Part shown: in pieces, positions 25,167 through 33,280 of the stretch
Layout of the letters: every line of letters starts with the position of its first letter
How positions within the stretch are numbered: the stretch's first letter is position 1
NCBI RefSeq assembly: GCF_023702715.1
Contig: NZ_CP098480.1
Location: 3,162,001 to 3,226,000 of the forward strand
Length of the DNA stretch: 64,000 nucleotides
Direction of reading: 5' to 3'
From: Acinetobacter sp. C32I
GTDB lineage: Bacteria > Pseudomonadota > Gammaproteobacteria > Pseudomonadales > Moraxellaceae
The notes under the pieces: model-generated
Told to the model about the DNA's origin: nothing
Database searches by the model: none
Seen by the model: the letters and a program-made list of their open reading frames with translations, nothing else
Program-made: the position numbers and the translations under genes

Positions 25167-26405
25167 TTAGAGCATGAAATGAATCTGCATTTCCCCGACG
25201 AGGAAACCCAGTACAGCACCGACAATAATCAAAGACCATTCATCTTCTTTGAAGGCAGGGCGGAGCATGCCTTCAAATTCTTCAGGGCTGAGTTTCTGCA
25301 TACGCTCAACCAAGGTATTCCGCACATTCATCGCATCTTCAGCATAAGACTCCACATAACGCATGGTGTCTGGAAGTTGCTTGAGAATACGCTCTGCCAC
25401 TTCGGCTTTCAGGTTTTGGTATTTTTCACCGCCAATTGCATAAACCACCAATGGACGCACAATACCGGCCTGTAAATCAATTTCCTGTTTGACTTGGCGG
25501 CTGACCAATTCAATGACTTTATCTGAATGTGTGCCTGAGAATAGCTCTTCCATCATATTGCGTGAAGTCAGCAACTGTTTGGAAATGAGTGCGGCATAAT
25601 CCGCAGCCACTTCATTTTGGCGTTTAATGAATAAACCTTGCCATGTGTAACCCATAATCTTTTTTGGATACAGTGGTCGGAACATCATTTGTAAAGCCAT
25701 CCAGTCGCTAAAGAAGCCGACAAAACCACCAAACATCGGCAGCATCCATGGATATTTGCCTTGGGTCACGATCCAGCACAGCATTTGTACCACACCAATC
25801 GCAAAACCAAACACGAAACCGACGTTACTAAAGAATTTGAATTCCTGTTTGCCCACTTTCTTAAAGATTTCATTGAGCAGGCGTTTGTCTTTGAGTAGGT
25901 TGTTGACCACCATATGTTTGATGTCGAAGTACTTGGCAACATCTTTCTGTACTTCACTCATAATATGTTCAACAATTTCTGGCGCTTTGGCTTGAACACG
26001 TTTAATCAGTTTTTGTCGTGCAAACTCAGGCATGCCTTCCCATAGGCCAGGTTGGTATTGTTGTGCCACTTCTCGGGTAATGTCCTCAGCCGCTGCCATC
26101 AATGGTTTTTCAATTTCTTGGGCAATCCGTTTGGGATCAAGACGGGCAAAAATTTCTTCGGGTTTAATCAGCTTGGAGGTCATCAACTCCACTGCTGTGG
26201 TGGCCATCTTCTCTGCTTTACGGGGAACAATCCCTTGCCATCCGAGTGGAAGACCAAATAATCGCAATCCTTTAAATTCAAGTGGCGAAAACATCATTTG
26301 AATGGCAATGACTTTGGTCACATAGCCAATAAAGCCACTGATAAAGGGGATTGAAATATATAACCAGAAATTCTGTTGAAAATCCGCAATCATTTCTTGA
26401 AACAT
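25167..26405 (-). CDS. DUF445 family membrane protein
   Basis: 412 residues. An N-terminal membrane segment (LYISIPFISGFIGYVTKVIAIQMMF) is followed by GLPLGWQGIVPRKAEKMA, the hallmark of DUF445/YheB-type proteins. A long helical region follows, then a second copy of the membrane motif (MFGGFVGFFSDWMALQMMFRPLYPKKI), and a C-terminal membrane helix (LIIVGAVLGFLVGEMQI). The internal duplication (NWMALQMMF-like twice) is visible by eye. Function unknown. The start is ATG 26405. Confidence 0.85.
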   Translation of the reverse strand: MFQEMIADFQQNFWLYISIPFISGFIGYVTKVIAIQMMFSPLEFKGLRLFGLPLGWQGIVPRKAEKMATTAVELMTSKLIKPEEIFARLDPKRIAQEIEKPLMAAAEDITREVAQQYQPGLWEGMPEFARQKLIKRVQAKAPEIVEHIMSEVQKDVAKYFDIKHMVVNNLLKDKRLLNEIFKKVGKQEFKFFSNVGFVFGFAIGVVQMLCWIVTQGKYPWMLPMFGGFVGFFSDWMALQMMFRPLYPKKIMGYTWQGLFIKRQNEVAADYAALISKQLLTSRNMMEELFSGTHSDKVIELVSRQVKQEIDLQAGIVRPLVVYAIGGEKYQNLKAEVAERILKQLPDTMRYVESYAEDAMNVRNTLVERMQKLSPEEFEGMLRPAFKEDEWSLIIVGAVLGFLVGEMQIHFML

Positions 26406-26838
26406 TATTTTATTGGTCCTTCAAGTCCTAATTGTTGCTCGTGGTCGGGCAAGCGCTAGATGATAGTGAAATATTTTCGGCCATTGGTGAAACACCACGA
26501 CCCTTAATTTTTTTGAGTTACCCTTTTATTTTTCCTTTGAATCAGGACATCACAATCGTATAAAAAGGCAACGATGCTGTCGATTGAATACCTTTCCGTG
26601 GTAGTACATATCTTGACTCGTCATCTTAGCACCAATTTTTGCTTTATGTTGAGCAGAATAGGCAAGAATTGTTGATTTAACTCTCCTTATTTTAGCTTTT
26701 GTTGTTTAAATTTAGTTTAAATATCAGTGTCGATTGCTCAATCCAATGAAAAAACAAGATAGATGATGAATTGCGATGCGTCAAAGCGTGAAAAATGTTA
26801 GAATGTGGCGCTTAATTCATTTGCCTTTAAGATGAACC
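26406..26838. other. 433-bp intergenic region between DUF445 gene and guaA
   Basis: Contains the divergent control regions of the two flanking genes. Nothing else convincing: no reading frame with a ribosome site, no strong hairpin, no repeat. A possible -10 (TAGAAT near 26799) would fit guaA, but the matching -35 is poor. I see no guanine riboswitch signature. Confidence 0.5.
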
Positions 26839-28407
26839 ATGACGACCAATACTCAAATTACTGAAGATCGTATCCTTATTCTGGATTTCGGCTCTCAATA
26901 TAGCCAGCTCATTGCACGTCGTGTGCGTGAAGCGGGTGTCTATTCTGAAATGTATGCATTCGATATGTCTGAAGAAGACATTCGTGCGTTTAATCCGAAC
27001 GGGATTATTTTGTCAGGTGGCCCTGAGAGCGTACATGAAGAAGGCAGCCCACGCGCGCCGCAAGTTGTATTTGAATTAGGCGTACCAGTGTTGGGTATTT
27101 GCTATGGTTTACAAACCATGTCTGAACAACTTGGCGGTAAAGTAGAGCCAGGTACAGTACATGAATTTGGTTATGCAGAAGTAGATATTCTAGTACGTGA
27201 TCATTTGATTGGTAACTTGCAAGATCGCGAGAACCAGCTTCACGTATGGATGAGTCATGGCGATAAAGTCAGTGCGATTCCAGAAGGTTTCCAAGTGACT
27301 GCAAGCACACCAAGCTGCCCATTTGCTGCGGTGAGTGATGAGACGCGTCGTTTCTATGGCGTACAGTTCCATCCAGAAGTGACGCACACAGCTAAAGGTG
27401 CTGAATTACTGTCGAATTTCGTACACAAGATTTGTGGTTGCCGTGGTCTTTGGACACCAGAACACATCATCGACTTACGTGTAGAACAGTTACGTGCACA
27501 AATTGGTGATGAAAAAGTTCTATTAGGTTTGTCTGGCGGTGTGGATTCATCTGTGGTTGCTGCATTATTGCATAAAGCCATTGGTGATCAGTTGACCTGC
27601 GTATTTGTAGACAATGGTTTACTTCGTTTAAACGAAGGTGATCAAGTGATGCAAATGTTTGCGGAAAACATGGGGATCCGTGTGATTCGTGCCGATGCTG
27701 AACAGCGTTTCTTGTCTGCATTGGCAGGTGAAGTTGATCCTGAGAAAAAACGCAAAATCATTGGTCGTGAGTTTATTGAAGTATTTGCAGAAGAAGCACG
27801 TAAACTTGATGGCGTGAAATTCTTGGCACAAGGTACGATTTATCCAGACGTAATTGAATCTGCTGCAAGCAAACAAGGTAAAGCACACGTGATTAAATCA
27901 CACCACAATGTGGGTGGTTTACCTGATGACCTAGAGTTTGAATTGGTTGAACCGCTACGTGACTTGTTTAAAGACGAAGTACGTAAATTAGGTACAACAA
28001 TTGGTTTACCGCATAGCATGATTTACCGTCATCCATTCCCAGGTCCTGGTTTGGGCGTGCGTATCTTGGGTGAAGTGAAAAAAGAATATGCTGATATTCT
28101 TCGTCTTGCTGACGACATCTTTATGCAAGAACTCCGTGACAGCGGTTGGTATGACAAAACTGCTCAGGCGTTTGCGGTATTCCAACCTGTAAAATCAGTG
28201 GGTGTTGTTGGTGATGGTCGCCGTTATGCATGGGTGATTGCACTGCGTGCTGTTGAAACTGTTGACTTTATGACAGCACGTTTTGCGCACTTACCGTATG
28301 ACTTGGTTGATAAAATCTCAACCCGTATCATGAACGAAATTAAAGATGTTTCACGCGTTGTGTACGATGTGTCATCTAAACCACCAGCAACGATTGAGTG
28401 GGAATAA
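26839..28407 (+). CDS. guaA: GMP synthase (glutamine-hydrolysing)
   Basis: Converts XMP to GMP using glutamine and ATP in the cytosol. 522 residues, two parts. The N-terminal class I amidotransferase has GICYGLQTM with the nucleophilic Cys near 87 and QFHPEVTHT with the catalytic His. The ATP pyrophosphatase domain has the PP-loop [17 protein letters not shown] near 230. The C-terminal dimerisation domain ([31 protein letters not shown]) ends in PPATIEWE, the universal GuaA terminus. Monocistronic with its own terminator. Confidence 0.98.
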   Translation: MTTNTQITEDRILILDFGSQYSQLIARRVREAGVYSEMYAFDMSEEDIRAFNPNGIILSGGPESVHEEGSPRAPQVVFELGVPVLGICYGLQTMSEQLGGKVEPGTVHEFGYAEVDILVRDHLIGNLQDRENQLHVWMSHGDKVSAIPEGFQVTASTPSCPFAAVSDETRRFYGVQFHPEVTHTAKGAELLSNFVHKICGCRGLWTPEHIIDLRVEQLRAQIGDEKVLLGLSGGVDSSVVAALLHKAIGDQLTCVFVDNGLLRLNEGDQVMQMFAENMGIRVIRADAEQRFLSALAGEVDPEKKRKIIGREFIEVFAEEARKLDGVKFLAQGTIYPDVIESAASKQGKAHVIKSHHNVGGLPDDLEFELVEPLRDLFKDEVRKLGTTIGLPHSMIYRHPFPGPGLGVRILGEVKKEYADILRLADDIFMQELRDSGWYDKTAQAFAVFQPVKSVGVVGDGRRYAWVIALRAVETVDFMTARFAHLPYDLVDKISTRIMNEIKDVSRVVYDVSSKPPATIEWE

Positions 28408-28411
28408 GACC

Positions 28412-28442
28412 AAAGGCAGGATGAAAATCCTGCCTTTTTTTA
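28412..28442 (+). terminator. Terminator after guaA
   Basis: AAAGGCAGGAT, GAAA tetraloop, ATCCTGCCTTT plus a T run. Confidence 0.9.
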
Positions 28443-28464
28443 TGCGGTTGAAAAGAGGTCAAGC

Positions 28465-29247
28465 ATGTCCGAAACCTTGCAACTCGAACAGTTAACAGCA
28501 TCTCTACAGCAGCTTTTGGGCGAATCCCTGTTTGCCATTTATCTGTATGGATCAGCTGTTGATGGCGGGCTAGGTCCAGAAAGTGATCTGGATATTTTGG
28601 TTGTGGTGAGTCAAGCACTGACACTCCAGCAACGACAACAACTGGCAGAAACCTTATTACACATTTCGCATCCGATTGGTGCTGCACAACGTGCACTTGA
28701 AGTCACCATCGTACGCAAAGATCAAATTCTTTCAGGCAGTTATCCACTCAGTTACGAACTACAGTTCGGGGAGTGGTTACGGGAGGAATTAAGCCAAGGT
28801 GATATACTTAGCGAACATGCAGACCCAGATCTGAGTATTTTGCTGAAGAAAGCACAAATGCATCATCGTACTTTGTTCGGGCCAAGCTTGACACAGTGGT
28901 CAGCTGAGATTCCTGTACAGCACCTCTGGCAGGCGATGGCAGACACCTATCCATCGATTGTGGCGCATTGGGATGAGGATGCCGATGAACGTAATCAGAT
29001 TTTGGCCTTATGCCGTATTTATTTTAGCTTGATGACGAATGAGATTGCACCTAAAGATCAGGCCGCACACTGGGTGATGGTTCAGTTACCACCGCAACAT
29101 CAGCCTGTTTTGCAGCATATGATCCAAGAATATAAAGGTGAGATAGGCAAGCAAAATTGGCAACAACAGCGTCAGGCTTTAGCCCCTGTTGTTGACTTCC
29201 TTAGTATGAAAATAGAAGTGCTTATACAGCAAAAAGTACATAGATAA
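28465..29247 (+). CDS. ANT(3'')-II-like aminoglycoside nucleotidyltransferase (AadA family)
   Basis: Adenylylates the 3''-OH of streptomycin and the 9-OH of spectinomycin in this family. 260 residues. The nucleotidyltransferase motif GSAVDGGLGPESDLDILVVV (about 29-48) carries the G-S and paired-Asp metal site. ALEVTIVRKDQI supplies the third carboxylate region, and the C-terminal helical DUF4111-type domain includes NQILALCRIYFSLMTNEIAPKDQAAHWV. The gene lies among housekeeping genes with no attC site or integrase, which matches the intrinsic chromosomal ANT(3'')-II enzymes described in Acinetobacter rather than cassette-borne aadA. Ribosome site GAGGTCAAGC; it starts 22 bp after the guaA terminator. 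Confidence 0.87.
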   Translation: MSETLQLEQLTASLQQLLGESLFAIYLYGSAVDGGLGPESDLDILVVVSQALTLQQRQQLAETLLHISHPIGAAQRALEVTIVRKDQILSGSYPLSYELQFGEWLREELSQGDILSEHADPDLSILLKKAQMHHRTLFGPSLTQWSAEIPVQHLWQAMADTYPSIVAHWDEDADERNQILALCRIYFSLMTNEIAPKDQAAHWVMVQLPPQHQPVLQHMIQEYKGEIGKQNWQQQRQALAPVVDFLSMKIEVLIQQKVHR

Positions 29248-29250
29248 TAA

Positions 29251-29343
29251 ACATTTCAATATCTGCGTGCTGATTACAAGATCAAACATGGTAATGACTT
29301 TGGTGAAGACCGTTTATTTGCGAACTATACGAAGCGGTTTTAA
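29251..29343 (+). pseudogene. Orphan C-terminal gene fragment, possibly of an outer-membrane protein
   Basis: Immediately after the aminoglycoside enzyme's TAA TAA, the same frame continues for 30 sense codons, ending in YLRADYKIKHGNDFG and a final RLFANYTKRF stop. There is no start codon or ribosome site. The alternating polar/aromatic pattern and terminal Phe resemble the last two strands of a beta-barrel protein. It has its own terminator 16 bp on, as a real gene end would. I read it as the surviving 3' end of a gene whose front was deleted; the parent family is not identified. Confidence 0.5.
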
Positions 29344-29359
29344 TCGTATTCAAGGTCGT

Positions 29360-29386
29360 AAAAAAGAGTGCCTGAGCACTCTTTTT
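29360..29386 (+). terminator. Terminator after the gene fragment
   Basis: AAAAAAGAGTGC, CTGA loop, GCACTCTTTTT. The stem is the same as in the terminator at 29972-29999. Confidence 0.88.
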
Positions 29387-29503
29387 ATTTCTTTATGATG
29401 ATATGTTCTTTTAAATATTAATTTCGAATAAGGTTTATTCTGTGATAATTAAATTGATATTTATAATATGAACATATTATTGAAAATAATATAGAGGTGT
29501 AAA

Positions 29504-29845
29504 ATGAGTTTTTTCACAAAACTACAAGTTAGATATACTGATTTTGATGAAGTTGATCTTTCATTTCAAAAGAATAAAATTTTAGAAATATTAGCGAATG
29601 ATGGAATTCATGAAGATGTCTATAGTGACCTAGTTAATGCCTTTAATCATGGTGAGGAAAGCATCAATATTGATCCTGTTTATTGTTTAGAGTTAATAGA
29701 AAAAATATCAACGCTATTTTCTGGAAAAAATTTTGAATGTCGAGGGCTTGGGGATGAATATTTCTATACATGGATTCTTTGTGTTGAAAATGGTCAGATT
29801 GTTTTTAAAAACCAACCATGGGAAAGTGAAAATCCCTTTGTTTAA
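29504..29845 (+). CDS. Hypothetical acidic cytosolic protein (orphan, AT-rich)
   Basis: 113 residues, no signal peptide or membrane segment, markedly acidic. The gene is clearly richer in A/T than its neighbours. The start at 29504 has a good ribosome site (AGAGGTG). I recognise no family. Small, acidic, AT-rich orphan genes are often immunity proteins to contact-dependent or type VI toxins, but no toxin gene is adjacent, so this is only a possibility. The patch from 29360 to 29999 is enclosed by two near-identical terminators. Confidence 0.65.
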   Translation: MSFFTKLQVRYTDFDEVDLSFQKNKILEILANDGIHEDVYSDLVNAFNHGEESINIDPVYCLELIEKISTLFSGKNFECRGLGDEYFYTWILCVENGQIVFKNQPWESENPFV

Positions 29846-29971
29846 CACAACAAACATTATTTTAAATAATATTTAAAGCAATTATTTTAGTTTTTAAATC
29901 AGTAACCTAGATGTAAAGATTACATTTAAAATGATTCGGTTGTTTTGAAATGAAATTTGATGCTTGTTACC

Positions 29972-29999
29972 AAAAAAGAGTGCCTACGCACTCTTTTTT
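29972..29999 (+). terminator. Terminator after the orphan gene
   Basis: AAAAAAGAGTGC, CTAC loop, GCACTCTTTTTT: 12-bp stem identical to that at 29360-29386, with a different loop. Confidence 0.88.
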
Positions 30000-30066
30000 A
30001 TTGCTTTAGCGTCCAAAATTTCTTTTTAGAATAAATAACCTAATAAATATCAAATGGTTAAAAATT

Positions 30067-30114
30067 TAAGATATATCTTAACTTGATAAAAGATATATTA
30101 AGATATATCTTAAT
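30067..30114. promoter_or_regulatory. Twin 16-bp palindromes, probable operators of the PadR gene
   Basis: TTAAGATATATCTTAA occurs perfectly at 30067-30082 and again at 30099-30114, with centres 32 bp apart (about three helical turns). A partial copy (AAAGATATATTAA) lies between them at 30089-30101. The second copy ends 34 bp before the PadR-family start codon. This is the expected layout for cooperative autorepression. Confidence 0.8.
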
Positions 30115-30148
30115 ATGCGTAAATTAAACAAATAAGAGAAAAACAAAG

Positions 30149-30676
30149 ATGAACCATTCATCAGATCATCATGAAAAAGAACATGATATCCAGCATCGAG
30201 AACATTACCGAGCAGGCCGCCGTGGCCGCTTATTTGAATCAGGTCGCATGAAGCTGTTGGTGTTGCATTTGATTCAGCAAAGTCCTAAACATGGTTATGA
30301 AATTATTAAAGAAATCAGCGACTTGGTGGGAGATGGATATACCCCAAGTGCAGGCACGATTTATCCAACACTAACTGCGTTGGAAGAAATGAATTTGATT
30401 CACGTGCTGGATGCTGAACGTAAGCAATATCAGATTACTGACTATGGCGACAGCTATTTAAAAGAGCAGCAAGACATGCTGTTGGCGCTTCTACAAAAGC
30501 TGCGACTAAGACGTGAAATTCACAATAATGATCAGCTGATTGATATCCATCGCGCGATGGAAAATCTGAAAACCGCATTGCGTTTAAAGCTGAATATTGC
30601 AGATTTGCAACAAGATCAGATCCATCAAATTGCAGAACAAATTGATCAGGCTGCCATCGCAATCGGACGTTTATAA
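30149..30676 (+). CDS. PadR-family regulator, YqjI/NfeR-like
   Basis: 175 residues. A His/Glu-rich N-terminal tail (MNHSSDHHEKEHDIQHREHY) precedes a winged helix of the PadR type (MKLLVLHLIQQSPKHGYEIIKEISDL, then YTPSAGTIYPTLTALEEMNLI) and a C-terminal dimerisation helix. A histidine-rich tail before a PadR domain is the hallmark of enterobacterial YqjI (NfeR), a nickel/iron-responsive repressor of a ferric reductase gene; metal sensing here is inferred from that likeness. Two perfect palindromes lie upstream. The Fur-like gene follows after 14 bp. No ferric reductase gene is adjacent, so the target differs or is unlinked. Confidence 0.85.
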   Translation: MNHSSDHHEKEHDIQHREHYRAGRRGRLFESGRMKLLVLHLIQQSPKHGYEIIKEISDLVGDGYTPSAGTIYPTLTALEEMNLIHVLDAERKQYQITDYGDSYLKEQQDMLLALLQKLRLRREIHNNDQLIDIHRAMENLKTALRLKLNIADLQQDQIHQIAEQIDQAAIAIGRL

Positions 30677-30690
30677 GTTGGGAGCGAAAC

Positions 30691-31080
30691 ATGTTAGAGC
30701 TACAACAGAAAATCAAACAGGCAGGGCTGCGAGTCACGCATCCACGTATGGCGGTACTATCTGTGTTGGCACAACAATCAGAGGAGCTTACGGTAAAGCA
30801 GATTTATCAAAAACTTAACATGCAACAACAGCAGTTAAGTCTGGCAACGGTGTATCGGGTGGTCAGTGATTTGGTGCAGGTCGGGTTGATTGCCAGTTAT
30901 CAGTTTCATCGGGCAGAGACCAAGTTTAATTTACCTTCAATCCCTAACAGTCAAATGCTGCATATCCGTTGTGCCGATTTAACCACAGCCAAACAGACCG
31001 CATTTTTACAGTCGTTGGCTGCGGTATTTCATCAATTTCAAGTCGACCTGATGCAGGTTGAAATTAAAGAGAGTGCTTAA
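30691..31080 (+). CDS. Fur-superfamily protein lacking metal-binding residues
   Basis: 129 residues. The N-terminal half is a normal Fur DNA-binding domain: LQQKIKQAGLRVTHPRMAVLSVL, then LSLATVYRVVSDLVQVGLI (about 49-67). The second half should carry HHDH and CxxC metal ligands after the KFNL strand. Here the equivalent stretch reads NSQMLHIRCADLTTA (about 86-100): the HHDH is gone and only one Cys remains. The protein is about 20 residues shorter than Fur. It therefore cannot bind metal at the usual sites and may be constitutive, a partner of the PadR protein, or decaying. Ribosome site GGGAGCGAA; DUF3861 follows. Confidence 0.8.
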   Translation: MLELQQKIKQAGLRVTHPRMAVLSVLAQQSEELTVKQIYQKLNMQQQQLSLATVYRVVSDLVQVGLIASYQFHRAETKFNLPSIPNSQMLHIRCADLTTAKQTAFLQSLAAVFHQFQVDLMQVEIKESA

Positions 31081-31099
31081 AGCCTCTTGGAGCAGAAGC

Positions 31100-31396
31100 A
31101 TGAAACAACATCAATACCATGTCACGGTACAGCATTTAAAGGATGCAAAAGGGCAAGTCTCGACCTATACCGAGCGTTTAGAGTTTTATACGGGTAATCA
31201 TGACGATATCTTTGAGATCGTCGAGCGTTTGAAGAAGGCTGATTTTTTTGATGATCAAACCACCAAATCATTTGCAGTGGGTTTAAAGCTGTTTAGTGAA
31301 GTGATGTTGGAAAATAAAAATCATCCTTTATTTGAGGAGTTTCTTCCGCAATTTGGTCAATTTATGAAAAATTTAAAGCAACAGGTAAAGAAATAG
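31100..31396 (+). CDS. DUF3861 domain protein
   Basis: 98 residues, cytosolic. HQYHVTVQHLKDAKG at the N-terminus and NHDDIFEIVERLKKADFFDD, FAVGLKLFSEVMLEN, HPLFEEFLPQFGQFMKNLK match the DUF3861 pattern throughout. Function unknown. The start is ATG 31100 after TTGGAGCAGAAG. It overlaps the next gene by one base and lies in the same operon as the PadR and Fur-like genes. Confidence 0.78.
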   Translation: MKQHQYHVTVQHLKDAKGQVSTYTERLEFYTGNHDDIFEIVERLKKADFFDDQTTKSFAVGLKLFSEVMLENKNHPLFEEFLPQFGQFMKNLKQQVKK

Positions 31397-31680
31397 TGAA
31401 AAATTTCAACGAAATGGAGTTAGCAGCTAAAAAGTGGTCTATGAAAAAACTACCTGCAAAATATGCGGCGTGGATATTGCCCTTAATTTTATCTTTTTTT
31501 ATGAGTGGGGTTTTGTCATTGGCCAATATGTGGATGAGTATTGGCTTCATTCCCGAGTTTTTCAGTAAATGGTCAGCAACATGGATGTTCTCTTGGTTGA
31601 TTGCGTATCCATTGGTCATGTTTCTATTACCCATTGTACGTCGTTTAACCGGTTTGATCGTTGATATGCAAGCTCATTGA
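31396..31680 (+). CDS. DUF2798 family small membrane protein
   Basis: 94 residues with two membrane helices (AWILPLILSFFMSGVLSLANMW and WSATWMFSWLIAYPLVMFLLPIVRRLTG). The central PLILSFFMSGVLS and the WMFSWLIAYP segment are typical of DUF2798. It starts with GTG whose first base is the last base of the DUF3861 stop codon, so translation is coupled. Last gene of the operon that begins with the PadR regulator. No function is known. Confidence 0.75.
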   Translation: MKNFNEMELAAKKWSMKKLPAKYAAWILPLILSFFMSGVLSLANMWMSIGFIPEFFSKWSATWMFSWLIAYPLVMFLLPIVRRLTGLIVDMQAH

Positions 31681-31840
31681 TGAACTTCGGAGGATGAATG
31701 GGGGATCAATAAGGGGGAATAGAGATTGTCTCATGAATAACACTCTGTGTATTACTAAAAGACTATATTGCTGAATGATTGTATTGTTAAGATCAAGCTA
31801 TCAACTCATTGCAATAGCATAGGTAAAAGAGAGCAATATC

Positions 31841-32788
31841 ATGAGCAATAATAACGACTACGATATTTCTGATTCAAAAGACTGCGAAACATATATCAAT
31901 AAATTCATTCAAGAATTTACTATTCGTTCTGCTGAAATTGGCAAGGGAACTGTGATCAAACGGGCTTTGCCGAGCCGACAAAAACGTTTGGTCGGGGCGT
32001 GGTGTTTTCTCGATCATGCTGGGCCTGTGAGTTTTCCAGCGGGCGATGGTCTGGATGTGGGACCGCATCCGCATATTGGTTTGCAGACGTTTACATGGAT
32101 GATTGAAGGCACCATGATGCATACCGATAGTCTGGGTTCAAAACAATTAATTCGTCCGAAGCAGGTCAATTTGATGACGGCAGGTCACGGAATTTCACAT
32201 ACTGAAGTTGCACCCGATTCCGAAACCAAAATGCATGCTGCGCAGCTTTGGATTGCTTTACCAGATGATAAGCTGAATATGTCGCCTAAGTTTGAGCACT
32301 ATCCAGATTTACCAATCGTGAATAAAGATCAGGTTGAATTTACGGTACTGGTTGGGGATTTCCTCGACACAACTTCACCTGTACAGGTGCATACCCCTTT
32401 GGTGGGTGTGGATCTGACGGCACAAGCCGATACCAAAACCCGTATTCCGTTGAATCCAAAGTTTGAATATGCCTTTATGGCCTTAGAAGGCACGGCTCGC
32501 GTCAATGGGCATGAGCTGACTGCTGATAATATGGTGGTTCTGGAAACGGGTTTAACGGAAATTGAAGTCGAGTTAACTCAAGGTCACCGTCTGTTATTGA
32601 TTGGGGGTGAACCGTTTGAATCGCCGATTTTACTGTGGTGGAATTTTGTCGGGCGTACAATGGAAGAGTTAAAGCAAGCGCGCGAAGACTGGATTAATCA
32701 CGATGCTCGTTTTGGGGAAATTCCAGATTACCAAGGTAAACGCCTAGAAGCACCTGTGTTACCCGATCAAATGAGGGCATCAAAATGA
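31841..32788 (+). CDS. Pirin family protein
   Basis: 315 residues, bicupin. The N-terminal cupin contains GPVSFPAGDGLDVGPHPHIGLQTFTWMIEG with the conserved metal-binding His residues (HPHIGL) and the later GISHTE and HAAQLWIALP. The C-terminal pirin_C cupin includes YAFMALEGTARVNG and LLLIGGEPFESPILLWWNFVG. Bacterial pirins include quercetinase-like dioxygenases and redox regulators; no substrate can be inferred. It overlaps the OsmC gene by 4 bp (ATGA). Confidence 0.88.
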   Translation: MSNNNDYDISDSKDCETYINKFIQEFTIRSAEIGKGTVIKRALPSRQKRLVGAWCFLDHAGPVSFPAGDGLDVGPHPHIGLQTFTWMIEGTMMHTDSLGSKQLIRPKQVNLMTAGHGISHTEVAPDSETKMHAAQLWIALPDDKLNMSPKFEHYPDLPIVNKDQVEFTVLVGDFLDTTSPVQVHTPLVGVDLTAQADTKTRIPLNPKFEYAFMALEGTARVNGHELTADNMVVLETGLTEIEVELTQGHRLLLIGGEPFESPILLWWNFVGRTMEELKQAREDWINHDARFGEIPDYQGKRLEAPVLPDQMRASK

Positions 32789-33183
32789 GTATTATTGCCA
32801 GTGCAGCAGTCCAGACGTTACCAGAACCTTGGAAAGGCGAGGTGAAGAGTGGTACACATCAATTTCTTACCGATAAACCAGAACAGTTTGGTGGACATGA
32901 TACAGGGCCAGCACCTTATGATTTCTTGACCACAAGCTTGGCCTCCTGCACCATGATTACCTTGCGCATGTATGCACAGCATAAGGAAATGGATTTGGGT
33001 GCGTTTTCGGTTGAAGTGGATTTCCATACCAATCGCGAACAACAGGAGCGAATTGAACGCCGTGTAATATTTGAACAACCTGTTTCACAAGATTTAAAAG
33101 AAAAGCTTCTCAATGTCTGTAGCAAAACCCCTGTTACTAAAACTTTGTTACGTAGTTTAGACATTCAGACCACGATTCTTTAA
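32785..33183 (+). CDS. OsmC-family protein
   Basis: 132 residues. OsmC/Ohr fold, with GPAPYDFLTTSLASCTMITLRMYAQHKEM, in which the Cys of ASC is the first catalytic Cys. The second is in LLNVCSKTPVTKTL, a slightly shifted form of the usual A..CPV motif. Such proteins reduce organic or fatty-acid hydroperoxides. The overlap with pirin indicates translational coupling; the GST gene 97 bp later may join the same stress-related neighbourhood. Confidence 0.85.
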   Translation: MSIIASAAVQTLPEPWKGEVKSGTHQFLTDKPEQFGGHDTGPAPYDFLTTSLASCTMITLRMYAQHKEMDLGAFSVEVDFHTNREQQERIERRVIFEQPVSQDLKEKLLNVCSKTPVTKTLLRSLDIQTTIL

Positions 33184-33223
33184 GACTAAAGTGCTATTGT
33201 GCTTGGGCAAAACATAATTCTAA

Positions 33224-33259
33224 GCGTAGCTATGAGAGGGACTAAAACCATAGTTACGC
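33224..33259 (+). other. Inverted repeat upstream of the GST gene
   Basis: GCGTAGCTATG (33224-33234) and CATAGTTACGC (33249-33259): 11 pairs with one G-U wobble as RNA, 14-nt loop, ending 21 bp before the GST start codon. Possibly a leader hairpin or operator. Confidence 0.4.
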
Positions 33260-33280
33260 AGCTAAAAAGCAGGCACAAAA

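Noticed and set aside
26406..26838. A 433-bp gap upstream of guaA that might hide a guanine-type riboswitch or small gene
   Set aside because: No three-way-junction motif, no strong stem and no frame with a ribosome site were visible.
28465..29247. Possible integron cassette around the aminoglycoside nucleotidyltransferase gene
   Set aside because: No attC-like inverted pair, integrase gene or cassette neighbour; flanks are guaA and its own terminator.
29504..29845. Orphan gene as toxin-antitoxin or immunity gene
   Set aside because: No partner gene is next to it and no family motif was recognised, so only the possibility is recorded in the feature.
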